This document shows positions 41,438-49,280 of a stretch of 64,000 nt of DNA, piece by piece (position 1 is the first letter of the stretch; each line of letters starts with the position of its first letter). A program made the position numbers and the translations under genes. This DNA comes from Bacteroides sp. M10 (GTDB lineage: Bacteria; Bacteroidota; Bacteroidia; Bacteroidales; Bacteroidaceae). The stretch covers positions 1,942,501-2,006,500 of the forward strand of contig NZ_CP060488.1 in assembly GCF_014334015.1 (NCBI RefSeq), given 5' to 3'. Below the pieces are notes generated by a model, which saw only the letters and a list, made by a program, of their open reading frames with translations, was not told where the DNA came from and searched no databases.

Positions 41438-42508
41438 ATGAGATACACACTTGAAATACAAAAATTGCTGTTGCAGACACAGAATAACAACCTGCATCCC
41501 CGCGAAAAAGCCAATCTATTGAAAGAGGCTATCCGCATCGCCGATGAGAACGAAGATGTGGAATGGGCTACGGAGTTGAGACTGGATCTTATTTATGAAC
41601 TGAATCTTCTTTCGGCGGATGCTGAAGAGATTACCGTGTTCTCTAAAATTCTGGATGATTACGAGAACCACAAGGATGTGATTAAGGAAGATGACTTGTT
41701 GTGGAAATATAAGTGGATATGGGCTTGTACGTTCGATCTTCCGGAGATCCCGATGGAACAGGTACAGGCAATTGGGGAGGATTATAAAACCCGTATCCTC
41801 CGGAACGGGTATTCTTTGCGGAGTTATTATCACCGCTGGTCTGTGGAATGTGTCTGGATGCGGCAGTATGACAAGGCGAAAGAATACATTGATAAAATGT
41901 TGAATGAGAAGATAGACGATCAGTCGTGTGAGGCTTGTGAATTGAACTTTATGTTGGATTATTATCTGGAAACGGGACAGTTTGATGAGGCTTACAGCCG
42001 CGCGCAACCGTTGATTAATAAGCAGGTCACTTGTTATGAAGCCAATTTGCGGGCTTATTTGAAGCTTGCTTATTATGCGCAGAAAGCAGGTAAACCGGAG
42101 ATTGCCGCCGATATGTGTGCACGTGCCGAAGAAGCATTGGTGGGAAGAGAGAAGGATGAATATCTTTTGCTCTACCTGGGATTGTTTATTGCCTATAATA
42201 TGATGACGAAGCCGGAAAGAGCTTGGGAATATGCCGAACGCTGTATCGGTTGGAGTTTGCGTACTAATACGCTGAAGAGTTATCGTTTCTCCTGTGATAT
42301 GGTAGAGGCTATGAAATATGAAACCCGTCCGGAAGTCTCGTTGTCTTTGCCGGAAGAGTTCCCGCTTTATCGTCCGGATGGAATTTATCAGGTAAACGAA
42401 CTTCGCAATTATTTCTATCAACAGGCAGAAGAGCTGGCACGTCGCTATGACGCCCGTAACGGAAATAGTGGTTATATGGACCGTTTGAAAGATTTAATGT
42501 CTAATTAA
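41438..42508 (+). CDS. TPR-like helical repeat protein, third gene of HSP90-like operon
   Basis: A 356-residue soluble, helical protein, starting MRYTLEIQKLLLQTQNNNLH. Repeated helix-turn-helix pairs with TPR-like spacing occur (EAIRIADENEDVEWATELRL, YDKAKEYIDKMLNEK, GKPEIAADMCARAEEALVG, ERAWEYAERCIGW). No catalytic motif is visible. It follows the HSP90-like gene by 9 bp, with no promoter between, so it is probably co-expressed. TPR domains are the typical co-chaperone module that docks on HSP90, which makes this a candidate co-chaperone (inference). Confidence 0.7.
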   Translation: MRYTLEIQKLLLQTQNNNLHPREKANLLKEAIRIADENEDVEWATELRLDLIYELNLLSADAEEITVFSKILDDYENHKDVIKEDDLLWKYKWIWACTFDLPEIPMEQVQAIGEDYKTRILRNGYSLRSYYHRWSVECVWMRQYDKAKEYIDKMLNEKIDDQSCEACELNFMLDYYLETGQFDEAYSRAQPLINKQVTCYEANLRAYLKLAYYAQKAGKPEIAADMCARAEEALVGREKDEYLLLYLGLFIAYNMMTKPERAWEYAERCIGWSLRTNTLKSYRFSCDMVEAMKYETRPEVSLSLPEEFPLYRPDGIYQVNELRNYFYQQAEELARRYDARNGNSGYMDRLKDLMSN

Positions 42509-42531
42509 TTGCCAACATGTAGATTAATCCG

Positions 42532-42539
42532 TATTTTTG
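42532..42539 (+). promoter_or_regulatory. Promoter -7 box of speA
   Basis: TATTTTTG fits TAnnTTTG, 38 bp before the speA ATG at 42578, in the 69-bp gap after the TPR gene. Confidence 0.5.
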
Positions 42540-42577
42540 CCGTCCAATTATTTACTAAAAACACTGAATAACAGAAA

Positions 42578-44470
42578 ATGAGAAAGTGGCGTATTGAAGA
42601 TTCTGAGGAACTCTACAACATCACAGGTTGGGGTACCTCGTACTTTGGTATTAATGACAAAGGTCATGTAGTTGTTACACCTCGTAGAGACGGAGTGACT
42701 GTCGATCTGAAAGAACTGGTCGATGAGTTGCAATTGCGTGATGTGGCTTCTCCCATGTTGATACGTTTTCCGGATATTTTGGACAACCGTATTGAAAAGA
42801 TGTCTTCCTGCTTTAAACAAGCGGCCGAAGAGTATGGTTATAAAGCCGAGAACTTTATAATTTATCCGATTAAGGTCAACCAAATGCGCCCGGTGGTGGA
42901 AGAGATTATCAGCCACGGAAAGAAGTTCAATCTCGGACTGGAAGCCGGTTCTAAACCGGAACTCCATGCAGTGATTGCGGTCAATACGGATTCTGACTCA
43001 TTGATTGTCTGTAACGGATATAAAGACGAAAGTTACATCGAACTGGCTTTGCTTGCCCAGAAAATGGGTAAACGTATCTTCCTCGTTGTAGAGAAGATGA
43101 ACGAACTGAAGCTGATTGCAAAGATGGCAAAACAGCTGAATGTGCAGCCTAACATCGGTATACGTATCAAACTCGCTTCTTCCGGTAGCGGAAAGTGGGA
43201 AGAGTCTGGAGGTGATGCCAGCAAATTCGGCTTGACTTCCAGTGAACTTCTCGAAGCGCTCGACTTCCTGGAGAGCAAAGGGATGAAGGATTGTTTGAAA
43301 CTGATTCATTTCCATATCGGTAGTCAGGTGACAAAGATACGTCGTATTAAAACGGCTTTGCGTGAGGCTTCACAGTTCTACGTGCAGCTACATTCGATGG
43401 GATTCAATGTGGAATTTGTAGATATTGGCGGTGGACTCGGAGTGGATTATGACGGAACCCGTTCGTCCAATAGCGAAGGCAGCGTGAATTATTCCATCCA
43501 GGAATATGTAAACGACTCTATTTCTACTTTGGTGGACGTGAGCGATAAAAATGGTATCCCACACCCGAATATCATAACGGAGAGTGGACGCGCATTGACG
43601 GCACATCATTCTGTTCTTATCTTTGAGGTACTTGAAACCGCTACCTTGCCCGAATGGGATGACGAGGAAGAGATAGCTCCGGATGCGCACGAGTTGGTGC
43701 AGGAGTTATATGGAATCTGGGATTCGCTGAATCAGAACAAGATGTTGGAGGCGTGGCATGATGCGCAGCAGATCAGGGAGGAAGCGCTGGACTTGTTCAG
43801 TCATGGAATTGTAGATCTGAAAACCCGTGCACAAATCGAGCGTCTGTATTGGTCTATTACACGTGAGATTAATCAGATTGCCGGTGGTTTGAAGCATGCG
43901 CCTGATGAATTCCGCGGACTGTCTAAGTTGCTTGCCGATAAATATTTCTGTAATTTCTCGCTCTTCCAGTCGCTTCCCGACTCTTGGGCGATTGACCAGA
44001 TATTCCCGATCATGCCTATCCAGCGATTGGATGAGAAACCGGAACGTTCGGCTACTTTGCAGGATATTACTTGTGACTCGGACGGTAAAATTGCTAATTT
44101 TATTTCTACCCGTAACGTGGCTCATTATCTGCCTGTACATACACTGAAGAAAACGGAACCTTACTATGTGGCTGTGTTCCTGGTCGGTGCTTATCAGGAG
44201 ATTCTGGGAGATATGCATAATTTGTTCGGTGATACGAATGCCGTGCATGTTTCGGTGAACGAGAAAGGATATAATATCGAACAGATTATTGATGGAGAAA
44301 CGGTAGCGGAGGTGTTGGACTATGTACAGTACAATCCGAAGAAGCTGGTACGTACACTCGAAACCTGGGTGACGAAGTCGGTGAAAGAAGGAAAGATCTC
44401 TTTGGAAGAAGGAAAAGAATTCCTTTCCAACTATCGTTCAGGGCTTTACGGATATACTTATTTGGAATAA
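42578..44470 (+). CDS. speA: Biosynthetic arginine decarboxylase
   Basis: A 630-residue PLP enzyme of fold type III that decarboxylates arginine to agmatine for polyamine synthesis. The cofactor lysine is Lys99 in IIYPIKVNQMRP. Further family motifs are GLEAGSKPELHAVIA, SGGDASKFGLTSSEL, LIHFHIGSQVTKIRRIK, FVDIGGGLGVDYDG (phosphate-binding glycines) and ITESGRALTAHHSVLIFE. The helical insert and C-terminal barrel are present, so the length is typical. The next gene is argB, which starts about 57 bp downstream. Having arginine synthesis and arginine use side by side is worth noting, although a functional link is only inferred. Confidence 0.95.
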   Translation: MRKWRIEDSEELYNITGWGTSYFGINDKGHVVVTPRRDGVTVDLKELVDELQLRDVASPMLIRFPDILDNRIEKMSSCFKQAAEEYGYKAENFIIYPIKVNQMRPVVEEIISHGKKFNLGLEAGSKPELHAVIAVNTDSDSLIVCNGYKDESYIELALLAQKMGKRIFLVVEKMNELKLIAKMAKQLNVQPNIGIRIKLASSGSGKWEESGGDASKFGLTSSELLEALDFLESKGMKDCLKLIHFHIGSQVTKIRRIKTALREASQFYVQLHSMGFNVEFVDIGGGLGVDYDGTRSSNSEGSVNYSIQEYVNDSISTLVDVSDKNGIPHPNIITESGRALTAHHSVLIFEVLETATLPEWDDEEEIAPDAHELVQELYGIWDSLNQNKMLEAWHDAQQIREEALDLFSHGIVDLKTRAQIERLYWSITREINQIAGGLKHAPDEFRGLSKLLADKYFCNFSLFQSLPDSWAIDQIFPIMPIQRLDEKPERSATLQDITCDSDGKIANFISTRNVAHYLPVHTLKKTEPYYVAVFLVGAYQEILGDMHNLFGDTNAVHVSVNEKGYNIEQIIDGETVAEVLDYVQYNPKKLVRTLETWVTKSVKEGKISLEEGKEFLSNYRSGLYGYTYLE

Positions 44471-44526
44471 CCGGCAAGGTGCCGGAGCCGGATTGTCCAT
44501 TCGGTGAACTTATTAGAAATCAAGAA

Positions 44527-45300
44527 ATGAGAGAAAAACTAACAGTTATTAAGGTGGGTGGCAAAATCGTAGAAGAGGAAGCCACCCTTCGTCAGTTGTT
44601 AAATGACTTTGCCGCTATCGCTGGACATAAAGTTTTGGTTCACGGCGGCGGCCGTTCGGCTACAAAGATTGCCGCGCAACTGGGTATTGAAAGCAAAATG
44701 GTAAATGGTCGTCGGATTACCGATGCTGAAACTTTGAAGGTCGTAACGATGGTATACGGCGGATTAGTGAATAAAAATATTGTGGCAGGTCTGCAGGCAC
44801 GCGGAGTCAATGCACTCGGATTGACCGGGGCGGATATGAACGTGATCCGTTCGGTGAAACGCCCGGTGAAAGAGGTAGACTATGGTTTTGTAGGTGACGT
44901 GGAAAAGGTGGACGCTACTTTGTTATCTGATTTGATACATAAGGGAGTGGTTCCGGTAATGGCTCCATTGACGCATGACGGACACGGCAATATGCTGAAC
45001 ACGAATGCAGATACCATTGCCGGGGAAACGGCGAAAGCGTTGTCGGCCCTGTTTGATGTGACATTGGTATATTGTTTTGAGAAGAAAGGCGTGTTGCGTG
45101 ACGAGAATGATGACGACAGTGTGATTCCCCAAATCACCCGTGCCGAATTTGAACAATATGTAGCTGATGGCGTTATTCAGGGAGGTATGATTCCCAAGTT
45201 GGAGAATTCTTTTGAAGCAATAAATGCAGGAGTTTCTGAAGTGGTAATCACCTTAGCATCAGCGATTAATAACTCTGGTGGAACAAGAATAAAAAAATAA
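44527..45300 (+). CDS. argB: Acetylglutamate kinase
   Basis: A 257-residue kinase that phosphorylates N-acetylglutamate in arginine synthesis. I start it at 44527 (MREKLTVIKVGGKIVEEEAT); an in-frame ATG at 44479 adds an unlikely leader (PEPDCPFGELIRNQE). Motifs are IKVGGKI, VHGGGRSATKIAAQLGI (substrate/phosphate binding), GLTGADMNVIRSVKRP, NTNADTIAGETAKAL and VIQGGMIPKLENSFEAI. It lies in an apparent operon behind speA and is followed by an unrelated sigma-factor gene. Confidence 0.93.
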   Translation: MREKLTVIKVGGKIVEEEATLRQLLNDFAAIAGHKVLVHGGGRSATKIAAQLGIESKMVNGRRITDAETLKVVTMVYGGLVNKNIVAGLQARGVNALGLTGADMNVIRSVKRPVKEVDYGFVGDVEKVDATLLSDLIHKGVVPVMAPLTHDGHGNMLNTNADTIAGETAKALSALFDVTLVYCFEKKGVLRDENDDDSVIPQITRAEFEQYVADGVIQGGMIPKLENSFEAINAGVSEVVITLASAINNSGGTRIKK

Positions 45301-45361
45301 TTCAAAAAAAAGTAGTGGGCGACTGTAACTTTTCATATCCTAGCCCGTCATTATTATAGAG

Positions 45362-45871
45362 ATGCAAGAAATCAGCTTCCGAAACGATATTTTGCCGTTG
45401 AAGGATAAACTCTTTCGATTGGCTCTCAGAATCACCCTGGATAGGGCCGAAGCCGAGGATGTCGTTCAGGACACCATGATAAGAGTGTGGAATAAGCGTG
45501 ATGAGTGGTCTCAATTTGAATCGGTCGAAGCCTATTGCCTGACAGTGGCAAAGAATCTGGCGATAGATCGAAGTCAAAAGAAAGAAGCTCAAAACGTGGA
45601 ACTCACCCCCGAAATGGAGGAAGAACCTGATGCAAACAGTCCGTATGACCAGATGATTCATGATGAAAGAATGAACATTATTAATAGACTGGTAAACGAA
45701 CTTCCCGAAAAACAGCGGCTTATCATGCAACTGAGGGACATTGAAGGTGAAAGCTATAAGAAAATTGCAGGGTTGCTGAATCTGACAGAGGAACAAGTTA
45801 AAGTGAACCTCTTCAGAGCCAGACAAAAAGTAAAACAAAGGTATTTAGAAATTGACGAATATGGATTATAA
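45362..45871 (+). CDS. ECF-type RNA polymerase sigma factor
   Basis: A 169-residue sigma-70 family factor containing regions 2 and 4 only. Region 2 reads LFRLALRITLDRAEAEDVVQ and DTMIRVWNKRDEW, with CLTVAKNLAIDRSQKKEA following. Region 4 reads LPEKQRLIMQLRDIEGESYK, then KIAGLLNLTEEQVKVNLFRA, a helix-turn-helix for the -35 region. It overlaps the next gene by 11 bp, the normal layout of a sigma/anti-sigma pair. The target promoters are not evident in this window. Confidence 0.92.
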   Translation: MQEISFRNDILPLKDKLFRLALRITLDRAEAEDVVQDTMIRVWNKRDEWSQFESVEAYCLTVAKNLAIDRSQKKEAQNVELTPEMEEEPDANSPYDQMIHDERMNIINRLVNELPEKQRLIMQLRDIEGESYKKIAGLLNLTEEQVKVNLFRARQKVKQRYLEIDEYGL

Positions 45872-46340
45872 GGATATAGAACAGCTCCTGGAGCGATACT
45901 GGCAATGCGAAACTTCCGTTGAGGAGGAAGCAACATTGCGCGACTTCTTCGCAAAGGAGGAAGTTCCGGCTCATTTGCTTCGCTATAAAAACCTGTTTGT
46001 TTATCAACAGGTTCAGCAGGAAGTAGGACTGGGCGAAGACTTTGATGCACGTATTCTGGCAGAGGTGGAGCCTACGGTCGTAAAAGCGAAACGCTTGACA
46101 CTGACCGGTCGTTTTATTCCTCTGTTCAAAGCCGCTGCCGTGATTGCAATCATCCTTTCTTTGGGGAATGTGGCACAACATTCTTTCTCCGGAGATGACG
46201 GAAGTGTATTGGCAACGGATACCATTGGTAAACAAGTAACAGCACCATCGGTCGCTATCTCAAATGATGTGAAAGCGGAACAGGTTCTAGCCGATAGTTT
46301 GGCGAGGGTCAACCACAAGGTGCAAGTTATAAACGAATAG
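45861..46340 (+). CDS. Single-span membrane protein, probable anti-sigma factor
   Basis: A 159-residue protein starting MDYKDIEQLLERYWQCETSV at ATG 45861; a TTG nine bases earlier is less likely. The cytoplasmic N-terminus carries the short helical region ERYWQCETSVEEEATLRDFF, typical of Bacteroidetes anti-sigma proteins. One membrane span lies at about 88-108 (LFKAAAVIAIILSLGNVAQH), with a small periplasmic C-terminus. No zinc-binding HxxxCxxC is visible and no FecR domain follows. The overlap with the sigma gene supports the anti-sigma reading, although the sequence alone does not prove it. Confidence 0.7.
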   Translation: MDYKDIEQLLERYWQCETSVEEEATLRDFFAKEEVPAHLLRYKNLFVYQQVQQEVGLGEDFDARILAEVEPTVVKAKRLTLTGRFIPLFKAAAVIAIILSLGNVAQHSFSGDDGSVLATDTIGKQVTAPSVAISNDVKAEQVLADSLARVNHKVQVINE

Positions 46341-46461
46341 ACATTTTCATTTGCTTTAAACATATAATATAGTTAGTGTGCTTAATTAAAACAACAACGA
46401 AGGCGAAACTGTGAAGTTTTCAATTCTCTCAAATTTTTATAATAAAACTAACTAAATAAAT

Positions 46462-46490
46462 GGGCTACCGCGCGATGCAGTAGCCCTTTT
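46462..46490. terminator. Bidirectional terminator between sigma operon and GIN gene
   Basis: GGGCTAC (46462-46468) and GTAGCCC (46480-46486) form a stem with an 11-nt loop, followed by TTTT on the plus strand and A-rich sequence on the other side. It stands between two convergent genes. Confidence 0.75.
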
Positions 46491-46507
46491 ATGCTTTTAG
46501 ACTGTAT

Positions 46508-47290
46508 TTATTTAATTTGCCGTATGTTTTTCCGTGGAGCGTCAACTTCTTGTGGATTGCCTTTATAGGCAATATCGCCACTTCCTTTCACGCGGGCAAC
46601 CAGTTTCTGACTTGCATAACAACTGATGTTTCCGGATCCACTGATACTTGCATCTGTATTCTCTGCTTCTAAATCTGCGGCCTGAATGTTTCCCGATCCG
46701 GCAATAGAATATTTTGCTTGAATGGCTTTACCTTTAAGATTGATATTACCCGAACCTGAAATACCTGCCTGACATTCCTGGCTCTCTATTTGTTGCAGTC
46801 TAACATCTCCCGATCCGTTAATAGAAACAGCCATTCTTCGGCAATTAAGCCCTTCTCCCTGAATGTTTCCCGAACCATTTATATGGAATTCAATATCTTT
46901 AGAGGTTTGTATTCCATTGATTAATTTTATATTTCCCGAACCATTGATCGTTAACTTATTTAATTCCGGAGCAAAAACTTTTATTTCCAGTTTTCCTTTC
47001 CAGATACTGACATTCTTCTTGAATTTTATAATTAATGTATTACCGTCTACATACGTTTCTACAAGTGGTATAATGTTGTCGGAACCATGTATCTCCACGT
47101 GACTGCGTGTGTCTTGGTGATAACTGATATTGGCACTTCCCAATAGTTTGATTTCATTGAAATGATCGGCTTTTACTTCTTGGGAGATGTAGTTTTTGCT
47201 GCCTACTACGTGTTTTCCCTGCAAGCAAGAGCCGGCAGTAAGTACTAGAGACAATCCGGTGACTAATACGAGCAATAAACTTGTTTTCAT
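46508..47290 (-). CDS. GIN/DUF2807 domain lipoprotein
   Basis: A 260-residue secreted protein. The signal MKTSLLLVLVTGLSLVLTAG precedes Cys22 (lipobox TAGSC). Residues about 38-250 form the beta-helix-like GIN (DUF2807, putative autotransporter adhesin head) domain. It shows the repeated INGSGNI / ISGSGNI motif (INGSGNIKLI, HINGSGNIQGEGL, SINGSGDVRLQQI, ISGSGNINLK, IAGSGNIQAAD, ISGSGNISCYA). The repeats predict a parallel beta-solenoid on the cell surface. It is convergent with the sigma/anti-sigma operon, separated by a shared terminator. The binding partner is unknown. Confidence 0.9.
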   Translation of the reverse strand: MKTSLLLVLVTGLSLVLTAGSCLQGKHVVGSKNYISQEVKADHFNEIKLLGSANISYHQDTRSHVEIHGSDNIIPLVETYVDGNTLIIKFKKNVSIWKGKLEIKVFAPELNKLTINGSGNIKLINGIQTSKDIEFHINGSGNIQGEGLNCRRMAVSINGSGDVRLQQIESQECQAGISGSGNINLKGKAIQAKYSIAGSGNIQAADLEAENTDASISGSGNISCYASQKLVARVKGSGDIAYKGNPQEVDAPRKNIRQIK

Positions 47291-47388
47291 AATTATGTTT
47301 TTCTATGATTGATATGACAGTTAGACGGAAGAAACTGATATAAAGTTGCATCTTCCGCGAAGTTTTTCATTGGAATCTTCTTTTTTAT

Positions 47389-47396
47389 TACTTTTG
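47389..47396 (+). promoter_or_regulatory. Promoter -7 box of YgjP-like gene
   Basis: TACTTTTG fits TAnnTTTG and ends 23 bp before ATG 47420. It argues against the upstream in-frame start at 47396, which overlaps the box. Confidence 0.45.
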
Positions 47397-47419
47397 TGCC
47401 TGTTGATAGGAGGATTATA

Positions 47420-48118
47420 ATGGATAAGATCATAGAAGATGACGAATTGGGACGTCTGATAGTGCGCGTCAATTCACGTGCGAGGAGTCTTGTGTTTCGT
47501 ACAAAGAGTGATGCTGTTTATGTTTCAGTTCCTCCCGGCACTACATTGAAAGAAGTGAAGCAGGCGATCGAGAATCTGCGTGGTAAACTTCTGGCCTCCC
47601 GTCAAAAACTAGCCCGGCCGTTGATTGATTTGAACTATAAAATTGATGCGGAACACTTTAAGTTGTCCTTGGTGTCCGGTGAAAAGGATCAGTTTCTGGC
47701 TAATTCCCGGTTGGGAGTTATGGAAATAGTTTGTCCGCCTCATGCGGATTTTACGGATGAGAAACTGCAAAGCTGGTTGCATAAGGTAATTGAAGAATCG
47801 TTGAGGCGGAATGCGAAAAGTATCCTTCCTTCACGTTTGGCTTCCTTGTCCAGGCAATGCGGACTTCCCTATTCAAGTGTGAAAATAAACTCCAGCCAAG
47901 GCAGATGGGGAAGCTGTTCAGCTCGAAAAGATATTAATTTGTCCTATTATCTGGTTTTGTTACCTTCTCATTTGATAGATTATGTGTTGTTGCATGAGTT
48001 GTGCCATACCCGTGAGATGAATCATAGTGAACGATTTTGGGCTTTACTGAATCAATTTACAGAAGGGAAAGCACTGGCTTTGCGGGGAGAATTAAGAAAG
48101 TACCGCACGGAAATTTAA
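47420..48118 (+). CDS. YgjP-like zinc metallopeptidase (M48-related, DUF45)
   Basis: A 232-residue protein of the YgjP/DUF45 family. I start it at 47420 (MDKIIEDDELGRLIVRVNSR), 24 bp after the earlier in-frame start, because of the promoter box. The N-terminus is a small beta domain (VYVSVPPGTTLKEVKQAIEN). The catalytic part has NSSQGRWGSCSARKDI, then LPSHLIDYVLLHELCHTREM, where the HELCH motif supplies the two zinc histidines and a Glu base, with a third ligand in NHSERFWAL. There is no signal peptide, so it is cytosolic. The natural substrate is not known. Confidence 0.88.
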   Translation: MDKIIEDDELGRLIVRVNSRARSLVFRTKSDAVYVSVPPGTTLKEVKQAIENLRGKLLASRQKLARPLIDLNYKIDAEHFKLSLVSGEKDQFLANSRLGVMEIVCPPHADFTDEKLQSWLHKVIEESLRRNAKSILPSRLASLSRQCGLPYSSVKINSSQGRWGSCSARKDINLSYYLVLLPSHLIDYVLLHELCHTREMNHSERFWALLNQFTEGKALALRGELRKYRTEI

Positions 48119-48138
48119 AATGTTTTATTGCCAAGGTA

Positions 48139-48222
48139 GTGCCGTTACGTTGTCACACTTGTGCCACCACGATGGCACAGCCGTGCCAATGCGATGGCAT
48201 AGTTGTGCCAACATGGTGGCAC
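48139..48222. repeat. Four tandem 22-bp units with GTGCCA/TGGCAC dyads
   Basis: GTGCCG...TGTCAC (48139), GTGCCA...TGGCAC (48161), GTGCCA...TGGCAT (48183) and GTGCCA...TGGCAC (48205) each pair over 18 bp with a 6-nt centre. The units start exactly 22 bp apart. They fill the gap between two convergent genes. The period equals that of the unrelated array at 11822. Confidence 0.85.
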
Positions 48223-48242
48223 AAACTTAGTTAATACCTTTA

Positions 48243-48638
48243 CTATTTGGCTAATTGTTTAATCCCGTCTGATTCTTTTTCGAATTGATAAGTTCCTCCT
48301 TTTTCACTAAGATCAAACGTAGATACTAATTCAGTCTTATTATCTACAATCAACAAGGCGCTCTGTTCGGCAAAACGTCCCACTTCTATTGTGTAAGGCT
48401 CTTCCGACATGGTTTTATTGGAGATCAGACTGTCATTGACAAACAAAGAGATAGAATCTCCGGCAAAACCCTTTACCAGACTGATTGTGTAGCTTTCAAT
48501 AAAATGACGTTCTTCCTGCTTTTCCCGTTGTAGTCGCATGCTCATATAGACAAAAATAACTACGACAAAAATGACGGCAAAAGCAAGCAGTCCGTTGCCT
48601 ACCATAAACTGTTTATTTGTGTTGAGACGATGTGCCAT
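48243..48638 (-). CDS. Small single-span membrane protein
   Basis: A 131-residue protein. I start it at 48638 (MAHRLNTNKQFMVGNGLLAF) rather than the upstream ATG at 48683. One membrane span lies near residues 14-34 (NGLLAFAVIFVVVIFVYMSM). An extracytoplasmic domain of about 90 residues follows, with beta-rich segments (SYTISLVKGFAGDSISLFVN, EPYTIEVGRFAEQSALLIVD). I recognise no family. It is divergent from rimP and convergent with the YgjP-like gene, so it forms its own transcription unit. Confidence 0.65.
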   Translation of the reverse strand: MAHRLNTNKQFMVGNGLLAFAVIFVVVIFVYMSMRLQREKQEERHFIESYTISLVKGFAGDSISLFVNDSLISNKTMSEEPYTIEVGRFAEQSALLIVDNKTELVSTFDLSEKGGTYQFEKESDGIKQLAK

Positions 48639-48735
48639 AGTCGTTATTTTTTGATTTACGGCGTAAAGATACGAATATAGCACTGTTAATTCATACTTTT
48701 TTTCTTTAATGTTTTGTAGTCGAACAGATTATTTA

Positions 48736-48743
48736 TATCTTTG
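48736..48743 (+). promoter_or_regulatory. Promoter -7 box of rimP-nusA-infB operon
   Basis: TATCTTTG precedes the rimP ATG by 67 bp. The rimP, nusA and infB genes follow with short gaps, so this is the likely main promoter. Confidence 0.6.
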
Positions 48744-48810
48744 CAACCGGAAACGGATGAAAGGTGGAGGGGCAATTAAGCTCCTTTTTTTGTTCTTATA
48801 TAGCTAATAA

Positions 48811-49278
48811 ATGATAGAAAAGAAAACTGTTTGTCAGATTGTAGAAGAGTGGCTGGAAGGAAAAGACTACTTTTTAGTAGAGGTAACCGTGAGCCCGGAT
48901 GACAAGATTGTGGTTGAAATAGACCATGCAGAAGGTGTTTGGATTGAAGATTGCGTGGAGCTTAGCCGCTTCATAGAGTCGAAACTGAACCGCGAAGAGG
49001 AAGATTATGAACTGGAAGTAGGGTCGGCTGGGATCGGACAACCCTTTAAAGTTCTGCAACAGTATTATATCCACATCGGACAAGAGGTGGAAGTGCTGAC
49101 CGGAGACGGACGGAAGCTGGCTGGTATACTGAAAGATGCCGATGAAGAGAAGTTTACGGTAGGCGTACAAAAGAAAGTAAAAACCGAAGGATCAAAGCGC
49201 CCGAAGCTGGTAGAAGAGGACGAAACCTTCACTTATGAGCAAATAAAATATACTAAATACTTAATTAGCTTTAAATAG
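48811..49278 (+). CDS. rimP: Ribosome maturation factor RimP
   Basis: A 155-residue RimP, needed for assembly of the 30S subunit. The N-terminal alpha/beta domain has the signature VSPDDKIVVEIDHAEGVWIE, then DCVELSRFIESKLNR and YELEVGSAGIGQPFKVLQQY. The last replaces the more usual EVSSPGL-type stretch. The C-terminal SH3-like domain follows (GQEVEVLTGDGRKLAGILKD). It stands first in the conserved rimP-nusA-infB order, with 2 bp to nusA. Confidence 0.93.
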   Translation: MIEKKTVCQIVEEWLEGKDYFLVEVTVSPDDKIVVEIDHAEGVWIEDCVELSRFIESKLNREEEDYELEVGSAGIGQPFKVLQQYYIHIGQEVEVLTGDGRKLAGILKDADEEKFTVGVQKKVKTEGSKRPKLVEEDETFTYEQIKYTKYLISFK

Positions 49279-49280
49279 TT

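Noticed and set aside
48037..48234. 65-codon frame running across the GTGCCA array
   Set aside because: It starts inside the YgjP-like gene, reads through the repeats and has no ribosome-binding or family support.
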